Origin: Cryptomeria japonica
Lineage: Eukaryota > Streptophyta > Pinopsida > Cupressales > Cupressaceae
Assembly (NCBI RefSeq): GCF_030272615.1
Contig: NW_026729178.1
Coordinates: 10,001 to 40,000 of the forward strand
DNA: 30,000 bases
Direction of reading: 5' to 3'
In this document: positions 12,256-20,274 of the stretch, piece after piece
Numbering within the stretch: the stretch's first letter is position 1
Layout of the letters: each line of letters opens with the position of its first letter
The notes under the pieces: model-generated
Seen by the model: the letters and a program-made list of their open reading frames with translations, nothing else
What the model was told of the DNA's origin: nothing
The model's database searches: none
Made by a program: the position numbers and the translations under genes

Positions 12256-12261
12256 AAAAAA
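12256..12261 (-). terminator. Pol III terminator of 5S copy 2
   Basis: Six consecutive T on the minus strand immediately after the 5S 3' end, identical to copy 1. Confidence 0.85.
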
Positions 12262-12379
12262 GGGTGCAACACCGGGACTTCCCGGGAGGTCACCCATCCC
12301 AGTACTACTCCGGCCCAAGCGCGCTTAACTGCGGAGTTCTGATGGGATCCGGTGCACTAACGCTGGTATGATCGCACCC
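12262..12379 (-). rRNA. 5S rRNA: 5S ribosomal RNA gene, copy 2
   Basis: Second minus-strand 5S gene, 7,936 bp from the first. Ends, A-box region, C-box region, the C before the start and the T6 stop are all conserved. The one difference from copy 1 is at plus position 12310 (C instead of T), which makes RNA position 70 G instead of A (GGGCCGGAGT against GGGCCGAAGT). This lies in the region that forms the internal loop E / helix IV side of plant 5S. Both copies look able to be transcribed. Confidence 0.97.
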
Positions 12380-13160
12380 GTTATGAGCTTGTCGCAGTGT
12401 GTACTTAGCAAACCGCGACCCACGTGCGAATCCACCCCGGCCACCCACCCCCGTCGAGGTGCACACCCTCCCTCGCGAAGTGCGCCCCGTTCGCCAAGTG
12501 TGAGCCCTGCCCGGGTGCGCGCACCTTGCTAGGGCGTCGGGTGTGCACCCGGCCCGGCCTACGTGCGTGCACCTGTAGGGGGCGTCGTGTGCGTGCAGTG
12601 TCCCGTCTGCAACGCGGTGCCCACACACCACCTCGGGCGCAACGACCTGCGCTCACATGTGGGCCGAGTGCACCTTGGTGCATGTTCGGGGCGCCTCGGG
12701 TGCACGCTCGATCTTGCCCCGGTGCACCAAGGCGCTCGGTTTGCCCCGGGTGCGCACTTGGTGCAAGGTGGGCACCCAAAATAGGGATCAAGCACCAAAA
12801 CACAAGTTTCGGGATGCAAAATGGGACCCAAGGACCACAAATGCGTTCCAAGACCCATGATGGGTCCACGAGAACAAAAATGTGTTCCGAGACTTAATAA
12901 ACAAATATTGGGTTTTAGGAGAAGAAACATGCTCTGATGCCCAAAACGAGAATCGACCCCGAAAAGGCCACAGGCCAAAAGTGGGATGCGAGACAAAAAA
13001 AAATGGGACCCGAGGACCAAAATTGGGTTCCCAGGTCGAAGACAGGGCAACCGGACAAGAAACGACCTCTAAGGCTCGAAATGAGTCCCGACGACTAAAA
13101 CTTGACAAGAAGCACCCATCAGGCACCCAACTCGACACCCATGGGATGCCGACCCACCCG
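12380..13160. other. 5S upstream spacer (copy 2)
   Basis: Duplicate of 4444-5224: a GC-rich part, then an A/G-rich part with degenerate GGGACCC and AGGACC units. No gene or RNA element is recognised. Confidence 0.55.
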
Positions 13161-14828
13161 GGCTTCCACCTAGCACACCTTGGCACCCACCCACCCTCGC
13201 ACCCAACCTCGCACCCAACTTAGCACCTTTGAACCCACATTGGCACTCACCCTGACCCTGGCACCTTGGAACCCACATTGGCACTCACCTTGACCCTGGC
13301 ACCCACCTTTGCACTCACCTTGGGACCCACCCTGGCTCCCACCTCGGCACCCACCCAGACACCCACCTTGGTTCCTTGGCACCCACCTTGGATCCTTGGC
13401 ACCCACCCCGACACCCACCTTGGCACGCAACTTGGCTACTTGCCACCCACCTTGGCTCCTTGACGCCCACCCCGACAACCACCCCGTGACCTACCCTGGC
13501 TAGGGTTGGTGCACACCCACCCTGGTGCCCACCTTGGCACCCACCCTATGACCCACCTTGGCACGCACCTTAGTACCCACCCCGTTACCCACCCTAGGAC
13601 CCACCCCGTGACCCACCTTGGCCAGGGTGGGTGCACCCACCCTGGTGCCCACCTTGGCACCCACCCATCCTAGCACCCAGCCTGTGACCGGGCTTGGAAC
13701 CCAACCTTGCACCCGCACCCGTCTTGGCCAGTGTGGGTGCGCACCCATCCTGGCACCCACGTTGTGACACACCCTTTAACCCACGCACCCTAGCACCCAC
13801 GTTGGCACCCACCTTGGAACCCAACCTAGCAACTTGGCACCCACCCCGTGACCCACCTTGGCATCCACCATAGCAGTCGCCGACTTGGCACCCACCTCGG
13901 CACCCACCTTGACACTTGTGGACCCACCTTGCCACTCACCCTAGCATCGACCCATCCTAGCACCCACCCTGGCACCTTTGCACCCTAGCACTCACCCATC
14001 CTAGCACCTAACCTGTGACCCACCTTGACACTCACCCTCGCACCCACCTTGGAACCCAACCTAGCACCCACCCACCCTGACACCAACCCTAGCACCTACC
14101 CACCCTTGCACCCACCCTGTGACCCATCTTGGCACCCACCCATCCTACCACTCAACCTATCACCCACCTTCTCACCCACCTTGGCATCCACCTTAGCACC
14201 CACCCACACTGGCACCTTGGCACCCACCTCGGGCAAGGTGGGTGCACACCCACCCTGGCACCCAATTTAGAACCCACCGAGCATGTTACCCACCTTGGCA
14301 CCCACATTGCAGCCCACCCTAGTACCCACCCTATGACCCACATTGGCATCCACACCCTAGCACCCAGGCACCTCGACACCCGCCTTGACACCCACCCTAG
14401 CACTGAACCTGTGACCCACCTTGGAACTCACCCTAGAACCCACCCACCCTGTGAACCACCTTGGCATCCACCTTAGCACCCACCCACCTTGGCACCCACT
14501 CTAGCACTCACCCATCCTAACACCCAACTTGTTACCCACCTTGGCACCCGCCCTCGCGTCCACCTTGAAACCCACCCTAGCACCCACCCACGCAGGAGCC
14601 CACCTTGGCACCCAACCTAACACCCACGCATCCTGGCACCCAACTTGTGACCCACCTTGGAACCCACCCTAGTACCCACCTTTGAACCCACTATATCACC
14701 AACCCACCTTGGCACCCACCCTATGACCCTCTTTGGAATCCACCCTAGCACGCACCCACCCTGGCACCCACCATGGAGCGCACCCTAGCACCCACCCACC
14801 TCGGCACGCACCTCAACACCCACCTTGG
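13161..14828. repeat. CACCC minisatellite, long copy
   Basis: About 1.7 kb of degenerate units of CACCCACCTTGG, GGCACCCACCCTAG and CCTGTGACCCACC. The first part duplicates 5225-5690; the rest is unique to this copy. The CCCTAG motifs are not telomeric repeats because they are interrupted by CACCC units. No gene is supported: the open frames are low-complexity T/H/P translations. Confidence 0.8.
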
Positions 14829-15050
14829 TGTGCGCACTGCGCCAACCTCTCAAAGACCCTATGTGGTGCGCTCCAAAGTGTACACCTTTGGTGCGCTCCA
14901 AGGTGCGCACCTTTGGTGCACACCGAGGTGCACACCAAAGTGTGCACCGAGGTGAGCACCAAAGTGCACTCCAGGGTGCACACCAAGGCGTGCACCTTTG
15001 GTGCGGTCAATGCAAACGAATTCGGAAGTTGGGGTCGATGTCCTAATCGC
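14829..15050. repeat. Transitional GTGCAC repeats with a promoterless class A remnant
   Basis: The stretch opens with TGTGCGCACTGCGCCAACCT and CAAAGACCC, which in class A and B units lies about 60 bases downstream of the Pol I start. No TATATAGGGG precedes it, because the CACCC array occupies that place. The rest consists of GGTGCACACC-like and CACCTTTGGTGCG units leading into the first intact promoter unit. Confidence 0.65.
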
Positions 15051-15070
15051 TGCTGCAGACTACACGTATG

Positions 15071-15104
15071 AGAATCGGACAAATAGCTTTATATAGGGGA
15101 GGTG
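15071..15104 (+). promoter_or_regulatory. Pol I promoter A1 (spacer promoter)
   Basis: GAATCGGACAAATAG is followed by CTTTATATAGGGGAGGTG. TATATAGGGG matches the plant RNA polymerase I core, with the start expected at the G-run. This copy has one extra T before TATATA compared with the other copies. Downstream CTCCCCT can pair with AGGGGAG across the start. Confidence 0.8.
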
Positions 15105-15228
15105 TTGCGTTTGATGGGTCGACTCCCCTGGTTGTGTGCACTGCACCAACTTCAAAGACCCTGTCTTGTTTAAGAAGTCAAAAGTTGGGGTGGATGTCCT
15201 AATCATTGCTGCAGTCTACGCATGTATG

Positions 15229-15261
15229 AGAATCAGACAAATAGCTTATATAGGGGAGGTG
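15229..15261 (+). promoter_or_regulatory. Pol I promoter A2
   Basis: GAATCAGACAAATAG precedes CTTATATAGGGGAGGTG. It lies 158 bp from A1. The downstream half, TTGACTCCCCT and CGCCAACCTCAAAGACC, is conserved. Confidence 0.8.
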
Positions 15262-15448
15262 TTGCATTCGGTGGGTTGACTCCCCTGGTTGTGCGCACTG
15301 CGCCAACCTCAAAGACCCCGCATAGCAGAAGAAGTCGGAAGTCGGATTTTGGTGAGCACCAAGGCGTGCACCTTTGGTGCGGTCAACGCAGACGAATTCA
15401 GAAGTTGGGGTGGATGTCCTAATCGTTGTTGCAGGCTACACATGTATG

Positions 15449-15481
15449 AGAATCAGACAAATAGCTTATATAGGGGAGGTG
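15449..15481 (+). promoter_or_regulatory. Pol I promoter A3
   Basis: Same core as A2. It lies 220 bp after A2 because extra sequence (GGTGAGCACCAAGGCGTGC and a GTGCGGTCAACGCAG segment, near 15350-15390) sits between them. Its downstream arm is CTCCCTT, which keeps pairing with AGGGGAG through a G-U pair. Confidence 0.8.
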
Positions 15482-15605
15482 TTGGGTTTGATGGGTCAAC
15501 TCCCTTGGTTGTGCGCATTACGCCAACCTCAAAGACCTTGTTTTCGTTAAGAAGTCAAAAGTTGGGGTCAATGTCCTAATGGCTCCTGCAGGCTACACAT
15601 GTATG

Positions 15606-15638
15606 AGAATCGGACAAATAGCTTATATAGGGGAGGTG
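15606..15638 (+). promoter_or_regulatory. Pol I promoter A4
   Basis: GAATCGGACAAATAG then CTTATATAGGGGAGGTG, 157 bp after A3. The inverted repeat AGGGGAG (15629-15635) / CTCCCCT (15657-15663) brackets the presumed start of the transcript. Confidence 0.82.
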
Positions 15639-15762
15639 TTGGGTTTGATGGGTCGACTCCCCTGGTTGTGCGCATTACGTCAACCTCAAAGACCTTGTTT
15701 TCGTTAAGAAGTCAAAAGTTGGGGTCGATGTCCTAATTGCTCCTGTAGACTACACATGTATG

Positions 15763-15795
15763 AGAATCAGACAAATAGCTTATATAGGGGAGGTG
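15763..15795 (+). promoter_or_regulatory. Pol I promoter A5
   Basis: GAATCAGACAAATAG and TATATAGGGGAGG, 157 bp after A4, nearly the same unit. Confidence 0.8.
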
Positions 15796-15919
15796 TTGGG
15801 TTTGATGGGTTGACTCCCCTAGTTGTTCGCATTACACCAACCTCAAAGACCTTGTTTTCGTTTAGAAGCCGAAAGTTGGGGTCGATGTCCTAATTGCTCC
15901 TGCAGGCTACGCATGTATG

Positions 15920-15952
15920 AGAATCAGACAAATAGCTTATATAGGGGAGGTG
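15920..15952 (+). promoter_or_regulatory. Pol I promoter A6
   Basis: Last class A copy, 157 bp after A5. Its downstream sequence runs into the 52-bp array at about 16078. Confidence 0.8.
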
Positions 15953-16077
15953 TTGGGTTTGATGGGTCGACTCCCCTGGTTGTGCGCATTGCGCCAACCT
16001 CAAAGACCCTGCATTGCGGATGAAGTCGAAAGTCAGAGTTTGGTGTGCTACAAGGTGTGGTCGAAGGTGCTCACCTA

Positions 16078-16725
16078 GGTGTGCACCTTTGGAGCACAGG
16101 AAAAGTGCCCTCCAAAAGTGCGCACCTTTGGAGTGCACAAAAGTGCCCTCCAAAAGTGCGCACCTTTGGAGCGCAGAAAAGTGCCCTCCAAAAAGTGCCC
16201 TCCAAAAGTGCGCACCTTTGGAGCGCAGAAAAGTGCCCTCCAAAAAGTGCCCTCCAAAAGTGCGCACCTTTGGAGCGCAGAAAAGTGCCCTCCAAAAAGT
16301 GCCCTCCAAAAGTGCGCACCTTTGGAGCGCAGAAAAGTGCCCTCCAAAAAGTGCCCTCCAAAAGTGCGCACCTTTGGAGCGCAGAAAAGTGCCCTCCAAA
16401 AAGTGCCCTCCAAAAGTGCGCACCTTTGGAGCGCAGAAAAGTGCCCTCCAAAAAGTGCCCTCCAAAAGTGCGCACCTTTGGAGCGCAGAAAAGTGCCCTC
16501 CAAAAAGTGCCCTCCAAAAGTGCGCACCTTTGGAGCGCAGAAAAGTGCCCTCCAAAAAGTGCCCTCCAAAAGTGCGCACCTTTGGAGCGCAGAAAAGTGC
16601 CCTCCAAAAAGTGCCCTCCAAAAGTGCGCACCTTTGGAGCGCAGAAAAGTGCCCTCCAAAAAGTGCCCTCCAAAAGTGCGCACCTTTGGAGCGCAGAAAA
16701 GTGCCCTCCAAAAGTGCGCACTTTT
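16078..16725. repeat. 52-bp perfect tandem array (IGS)
   Basis: Unit of 52 bp: GCGCACCTTTGGAGCGCAG, then AAAAGTGCCCTCC, AAAAAGTGCCCTCC and AAAAGT. Full units start at 16158, 16210, 16262, 16314, 16366, 16418, 16470, 16522, 16574 and 16626, with a shortened one at 16678. Two diverged starters lie at about 16078 and 16118. Copies are identical by eye. Because 52 is not a multiple of three and the unit has no stop codons in several frames, long open frames appear on both strands; none is a credible protein. Each unit itself contains a doubled GTGCCCTCCAAAA submotif. Confidence 0.92.
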
Positions 16726-16817
16726 GGTGCGCACCAAGGCGCTGGTTCGGTCGTTGCAGGCGAGTTCGGAAGTTGGGGTCGATGTCCTGAGCGGAGGTGC
16801 AAACTACACAGGTGTCG

Positions 16818-16849
16818 GAATCGGACAAATAGCTTATATAGGGGAGGTG
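16818..16849 (+). promoter_or_regulatory. Pol I promoter B1
   Basis: GAATCGGACAAATAG then CTTATATAGGGGAGGTG, followed by TATGCTTCGATGGGTCGAC and TCCCC. First class B copy. It differs from class A downstream of +8 and just upstream (ACACAGGTGTCG). Confidence 0.8.
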
Positions 16850-17128
16850 TATGCTTCGATGGGTCGACTCCCCAGGTTGAGCGCACCGCGCCAACCTCAA
16901 AGACCCTACGGTATGGATGAAGTCGGAAGTTGGGTCCGATGACCGATTCGATTAGTAGGTATGCTCATGAGGTCGGAATTTGGGTCCGATGACCTGCCAT
17001 GTGCAGGAAGGCGAATGTTGACACTGTGCGTTGCAAGGTGCACACCAAGGCGCTGGTGCGGTCTTTTTAGTCGAGTTCGGAAGTTGGGGTCGATGTCCTG
17101 ATCGGAGGTGCAAGCTACACAGGTGTGG

Positions 17129-17160
17129 GAATCGGACAAATAGCTTATATAGGGGAGGTG
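17129..17160 (+). promoter_or_regulatory. Pol I promoter B2
   Basis: Same core, exactly 311 bp after B1. The unit between the two includes CGCCAACCTCAAAGACC, GGAATTTGGGTCCGATGACC and a GGTGCACACCAAGGCGCTGG segment that recalls the GC arrays. Confidence 0.8.
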
Positions 17161-17439
17161 TATGCTTCGTTGGGTCGACTCCCCGGGTTGAGCGCACCGC
17201 GCCAACCTCAAAGACCCTACGGTATGGATGAAGTCGGAAGTTGGGTCCGATGACCGATTCGATATGTAGGCATACTCGCGAGGTCGGAATTTGGGTCCGA
17301 TGACCTGCCACGTGCAGGAAGGCGAATGTTGGCACTGTGCGTTGCAAGGTGCGCACCAAGGCGCTGGTTCGGTCGTTGGAGGCGAGTTCGGAAGTTGGGG
17401 TCGATGTCTTGATCGGAGGTGCAAACTACACAGGTGTGG

Positions 17440-17471
17440 GAATCGGACAAATAGCTTATATAGGGGAGGTG
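17440..17471 (+). promoter_or_regulatory. Pol I promoter B3
   Basis: Same core, 311 bp after B2, with near-identical flanks. Confidence 0.8.
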
Positions 17472-17750
17472 TATGCTTCGTTGGGTCGACTCCCCGGGTT
17501 GAGCGCACCGCGCCAACCTCAAAGACCCTACGGTATGGATGAAGTCGGAAGTTGGGTCCGATGACCGATTCGATATGTAGGCATACTCGCGAGGTCGGAA
17601 TTTGGGTCCGATGACCTGCCATGTGCAGGAAGGCGAATGTTGGGACTGTGCGTCGCAAGGTGCGCACCAAGGCGCTGGTGCCGTCGTTGCAGTCGAGTTC
17701 GGAAGTTGGGGTCGATGTCCTGGTCAGAGGTGCAAACTACACAGGTGTGG

Positions 17751-17782
17751 GAATCGGACAAATAGCTTATATAGGGGAGGTG
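17751..17782 (+). promoter_or_regulatory. Pol I promoter B4
   Basis: Same core, 311 bp after B3. The downstream arm is CTCCCT, which still pairs with AGGGGAG through a G-U pair. Confidence 0.8.
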
Positions 17783-17885
17783 TATGCTTCGATGGGTCGA
17801 CTCCCTGGGTTGAGCGCACCGCGCCAACCTCAAAGACCCTACAGTATGGATGAAGTCGGAAGTTGGGTCCGATGACCGATTCGAT

Positions 17886-18240
17886 ACGTAGGCATATTGG
17901 CGAGGTCTGAATTTGTGTCCGATGACCTGCCATGCGCAGGAAGGCGGAATTTGGGTCCGATGACCGAGTTGATGGCGTGCCATGCGCAGAAAGGCGGAAT
18001 TTGGGTCCGATGACCGAGTTGATGTTGATGGCCCGCCATGCACAGGAAGGCGGAATTTGGGTCCGATGACCGATTTGAAGGCGTGCCATACGCAAAAAGG
18101 CGGAGTTTGGGTCCGATGACCGAGTTGATATTGATGGCCCGCCATGCGCAGGAAGGCGGAATTTGGGTCCGATGACCTGACATACGCATGGAGTCCGACT
18201 CGGGGGCCGATGTTCGATTCGATGACTTGCATTGTGGGTA
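17886..18240. repeat. Short 50/56-bp repeats between promoter classes B and C
   Basis: GGAATTTGGGTCCGATGACC or a one-base variant begins at 17946, 17996, 18052, 18102 and 18158, so spacing alternates 50, 56, 50, 56. The linkers are GAGTTGATGGCGTGCCATGC and a variant with GATGGCCCGCCATGC. The same 20-mer occurs once in each class B unit, which suggests that this block is a local expansion of class B downstream sequence. No gene is seen. Confidence 0.8.
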
Positions 18241-18294
18241 AAGTCGGAAGTTGTGGTCTTTGACCCGATTCGATGACCAGACTTCGGCTGCTTG

Positions 18295-18326
18295 AGAATC
18301 GGACAAATAACTTATATAGGGGAGGT
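18295..18326 (+). promoter_or_regulatory. Pol I promoter C1
   Basis: GAATCGGACAAATAAC then TTATATAGGGGAGGTAG. Class C copies have AAC instead of AGC before TTATATA. Downstream CCTCCCC pairs with GGGGAGG. A second hairpin follows, with arms 18365-18380 and 18415-18430. Confidence 0.8.
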
Positions 18327-18720
18327 AGTGTTCTCGAGCATCCTCCCCCCGTGCCCGTTTATGTCGATTGATGCTGGTGCTCGACTGGTTGGAGCGCTCG
18401 GATGCAAAAATCTTGCACCAGGATTTATCGATTGTGATGGACACGGCAAGTCTCCTGATTGCTATGCAGGAGCTCATCGTGAATCTCTATGCGGCCTTGG
18501 TATGGACTCGACCTGCGGAATGGTTCGGCAATGGTAGTCGCTCCAACACGTCCTTGCAATGGCCACAGAGGTGATTCGACTAGAGCTCCAGTCTAGCTTT
18601 TGGGTTGCTTGGCGGACTGGTATAGCCGCGATCGAGTTCCGGCCATGAACGTTTTAGATAGCTCTTGGGCTTTCTGGGACGGAAGTCGGAAGTTTGGGCT
18701 GTTGTCCGATTTGATGACCA
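18327..18720. repeat. Class C unit 1, transcribed-spacer-like sequence
   Basis: Sequence downstream of C1, with TGATTGCTATGC, GGTTCGGCAATGGTAGTCG, CTCCAACACGTCC and GTCTAGCTTTTGGGTTGCTTGG. The same motif order recurs after C2 and, with changes, after 25187. It reappears compressed in the 188-bp repeats. No credible open frame. Confidence 0.65.
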
Positions 18721-18735
18721 TTCTTCGGATGTGTG

Positions 18736-18766
18736 AGAATCGGACAAATAACTTATATAGGGGACT
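18736..18766 (+). promoter_or_regulatory. Pol I promoter C2 (variant start)
   Basis: GAATCGGACAAATAAC then TTATATAGGGGACTGTG. The G-run is followed by ACT rather than AGG, the only copy with this change, so it may be weaker. A paired CCCCT still lies downstream, and a hairpin follows with arms 18803-18820 and 18856-18873. Confidence 0.75.
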
Positions 18767-19225
18767 GTGTTGTCTCACGCAGCCCCCTCCGTGCCCCTCT
18801 ATCTCGACCGATGTTGGTGCTTGAAAGGGTTGGGATCGCTCGGATTTATAAACGTGCACCACCATTTGTCGAGTGTGAGGGACGCGGCAGGTCTCCTAAA
18901 TGCTATGCGGGCGCTCTCTGAGAATCTCTATCCGGCCTCGACACAGACTAGTCTTGCTGAATGGTTTGGCACTGGTAGTCGATCCAACACGTCGTTGTTG
19001 TGGCCGCCTAGGCGATTCGATTCGAGCCCCCGTCTAGCTTTTGGGTTGCTTGGCGGATTTTGCCCTATCCGCAAGTGAGCTCGGTCCCTAAACGTTCGAG
19101 AAACCCGATTGCTATGCGCCGACTCTCTTTCTTGCGAGCCTCCATCTAGCTTTTGGGTCTCTACGGAACGGAAGTCGGAATCTGGGACCGTTGTTTGATT
19201 CGACGAGGCAGACTACGGTTGTGCG
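18767..19225. repeat. Class C unit 2, transcribed-spacer-like sequence
   Basis: Diverged copy of class C unit 1, in the order AAATGCTATGCGGG, GGTTTGGCACTGGTAGTCG, TCCAACACGTCG and CGTCTAGCTTTTGGGT. It then has an extra partial copy with CCCGATTGCTATGCGCC and CATCTAGCTTTTGGGT before C3. No gene. Confidence 0.65.
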
Positions 19226-19254
19226 AGAATCGGACAAATAACTTATATAGGGGA
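19226..19254 (+). promoter_or_regulatory. Pol I promoter C3, split by retrotransposon (probable gene promoter)
   Basis: GAATCGGACAAATAAC then TTATATAGGGGA, after which the LTR begins. It is the last promoter before the long transcribed spacer, so it is the best candidate for the pre-rRNA gene promoter of this unit. The insertion places 5,932 bp between TATATA and the original +2 region, which restarts at 25187 as GGGGAGGTG. The TATATAGGGGA core is kept here, but any transcript would enter the retrotransposon in antisense direction. Confidence 0.82.
19250..19254. other. Target-site duplication, left copy
   Basis: GGGGA directly before TGTCACGGG. The same five bases follow the other end of the element. 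Five-base duplications are typical for Ty3/gypsy integrases. Confidence 0.93.
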
Positions 19255-20194
19255 TGTCACGGGCTTTGGGAGTTAAGCCTGTGCGGCACCGACAAGTCCC
19301 GACCCGACTCGGATCCGTTCAAGGTCAGAGACCTTCGGCCTACGCCTCGTCCCTTCCAATATTGCGCTAAAGCGGAATGCACAATGAAAATGCAGATCGA
19401 CTTGCTCCCAGAATGCATAAAAGGATACGATGCAATGCGGAATAAAATAGACAACACAACATTCAAAGGTGGGGCGAGGTGCCCATATCCTTTATTATTA
19501 TCCTCAAAGATTACAATGCTGGATAGAACTCGGTATTGAGAAATACCGGTCGCCCCCAAATGGATTGCCCAGCCAGCCAATCTGACTCGGACAAGTTACA
19601 AAGAGTCCCTTCGACTCAGACTGGGATCGGCTCGCTCGAGAGGAGAACCAGTTAGCTCCTCGAGGTGCCAGATCGCCAAGTCACAAGACCCCAATGCTCG
19701 CCTGAGCAATAAAGTCCCTCGCTGCAATACTCGCACTCAGACTTGCGACGCCGAAGACTCGCATCTGTCTGCTCGTCTGCTCGCTGCCGAATGCTTGATC
19801 GCTGATGATCCTGATTCTGAATCTGCCTCTGCTTGCCAAGAATGAGCATCCCGCTCATCTTATATACTGGAGGGTCGGACCCAAATAAAAGAGCCGTTGG
19901 GCGGATAGGGCCGGCCCAAAAGGAGTCCCGCCAATGGAAAATTAGCGCCCATATAGGTCCGGACTCATATGAGTTAAGTCCGCGCTAAGAAGAACATCGG
20001 CCAAGTCCCATGTCGGCCCCCGCCAAGGAAAACATATCGGCCCCGCCGATGAAATGAATTAAGTCGGCTGTGTGAAACACCAACTCCATGTCGGCTATGC
20101 AAAAGAAAGAGTTCCGATGCAAAATGGAACCCCACTAAGGCTGGACCCGATCCAAAAACTGTGCAAGTATTCTGCCCAATGCAGACCCGTTACA
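19255..20194 (-). repeat. 3' LTR (left end on plus strand)
   Basis: 940 bp. In element orientation it begins TGTAACGGGTC and ends CCCGTGACA. It contains a TATA box (minus strand 19860-19866) and a possible polyadenylation signal AATAAA (minus strand 19491-19496). A 107-codon open frame inside it repeats in both LTRs and is not considered coding. Confidence 0.95.
19860..19866 (-). promoter_or_regulatory. LTR TATA box (3' LTR copy)
   Basis: TATATAA on the minus strand, followed by GATGAGCGGGATGCTC. This would place U3 at about 330 bp and transcription start roughly at 19830, pointing left towards the promoter array. Confidence 0.6.
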
Positions 20195-20205
20195 TCCTCC
20201 CCCAC
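20195..20205 (-). other. Polypurine tract
   Basis: GTGGGGGAGGA on the minus strand, directly before the 3' LTR. This is the expected place and composition for the plus-strand DNA primer of an LTR retrotransposon. Confidence 0.85.
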
Positions 20206-20274
20206 TAAACTAGTGGCGGCGCCCTCGACGCCAGCACCCCTGCACAAAGCACTGGGAGGCATTGACCCAGAAAT

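Noticed and set aside
13161-14828. Telomere-like CCCTAG motifs in the CACCC array
   Set aside because: Spacing and sequence do not match the plant telomere CCCTAAA; they are part of degenerate CACCC units.
15100-15130. Sal-box-like Pol I terminator (GGGTCGACTCCCC downstream of each A and B promoter)
   Set aside because: GTCGAC resembles the core of the mammalian TTF-I site, but the flanks do not match and plants are not known to use it. It is better explained as the arm of the start-site inverted repeat.
16078-16725. CRISPR-like regular array
   Set aside because: The whole 52-bp unit repeats with no unique spacers, and the context is a plant rDNA spacer.
16014-16942. Open frames of 220-336 codons through the 52-bp array
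   Set aside because: 52 bp shifts frame in each unit and the unit has no stops in several frames. The peptides are simple repeats of one unit read in rotating frames.
19257-19580. 107-codon minus-strand frame in each LTR
   Set aside because: It lies in the R/U5 part of the LTR, is repeated with the LTR, and has no recognisable domain.
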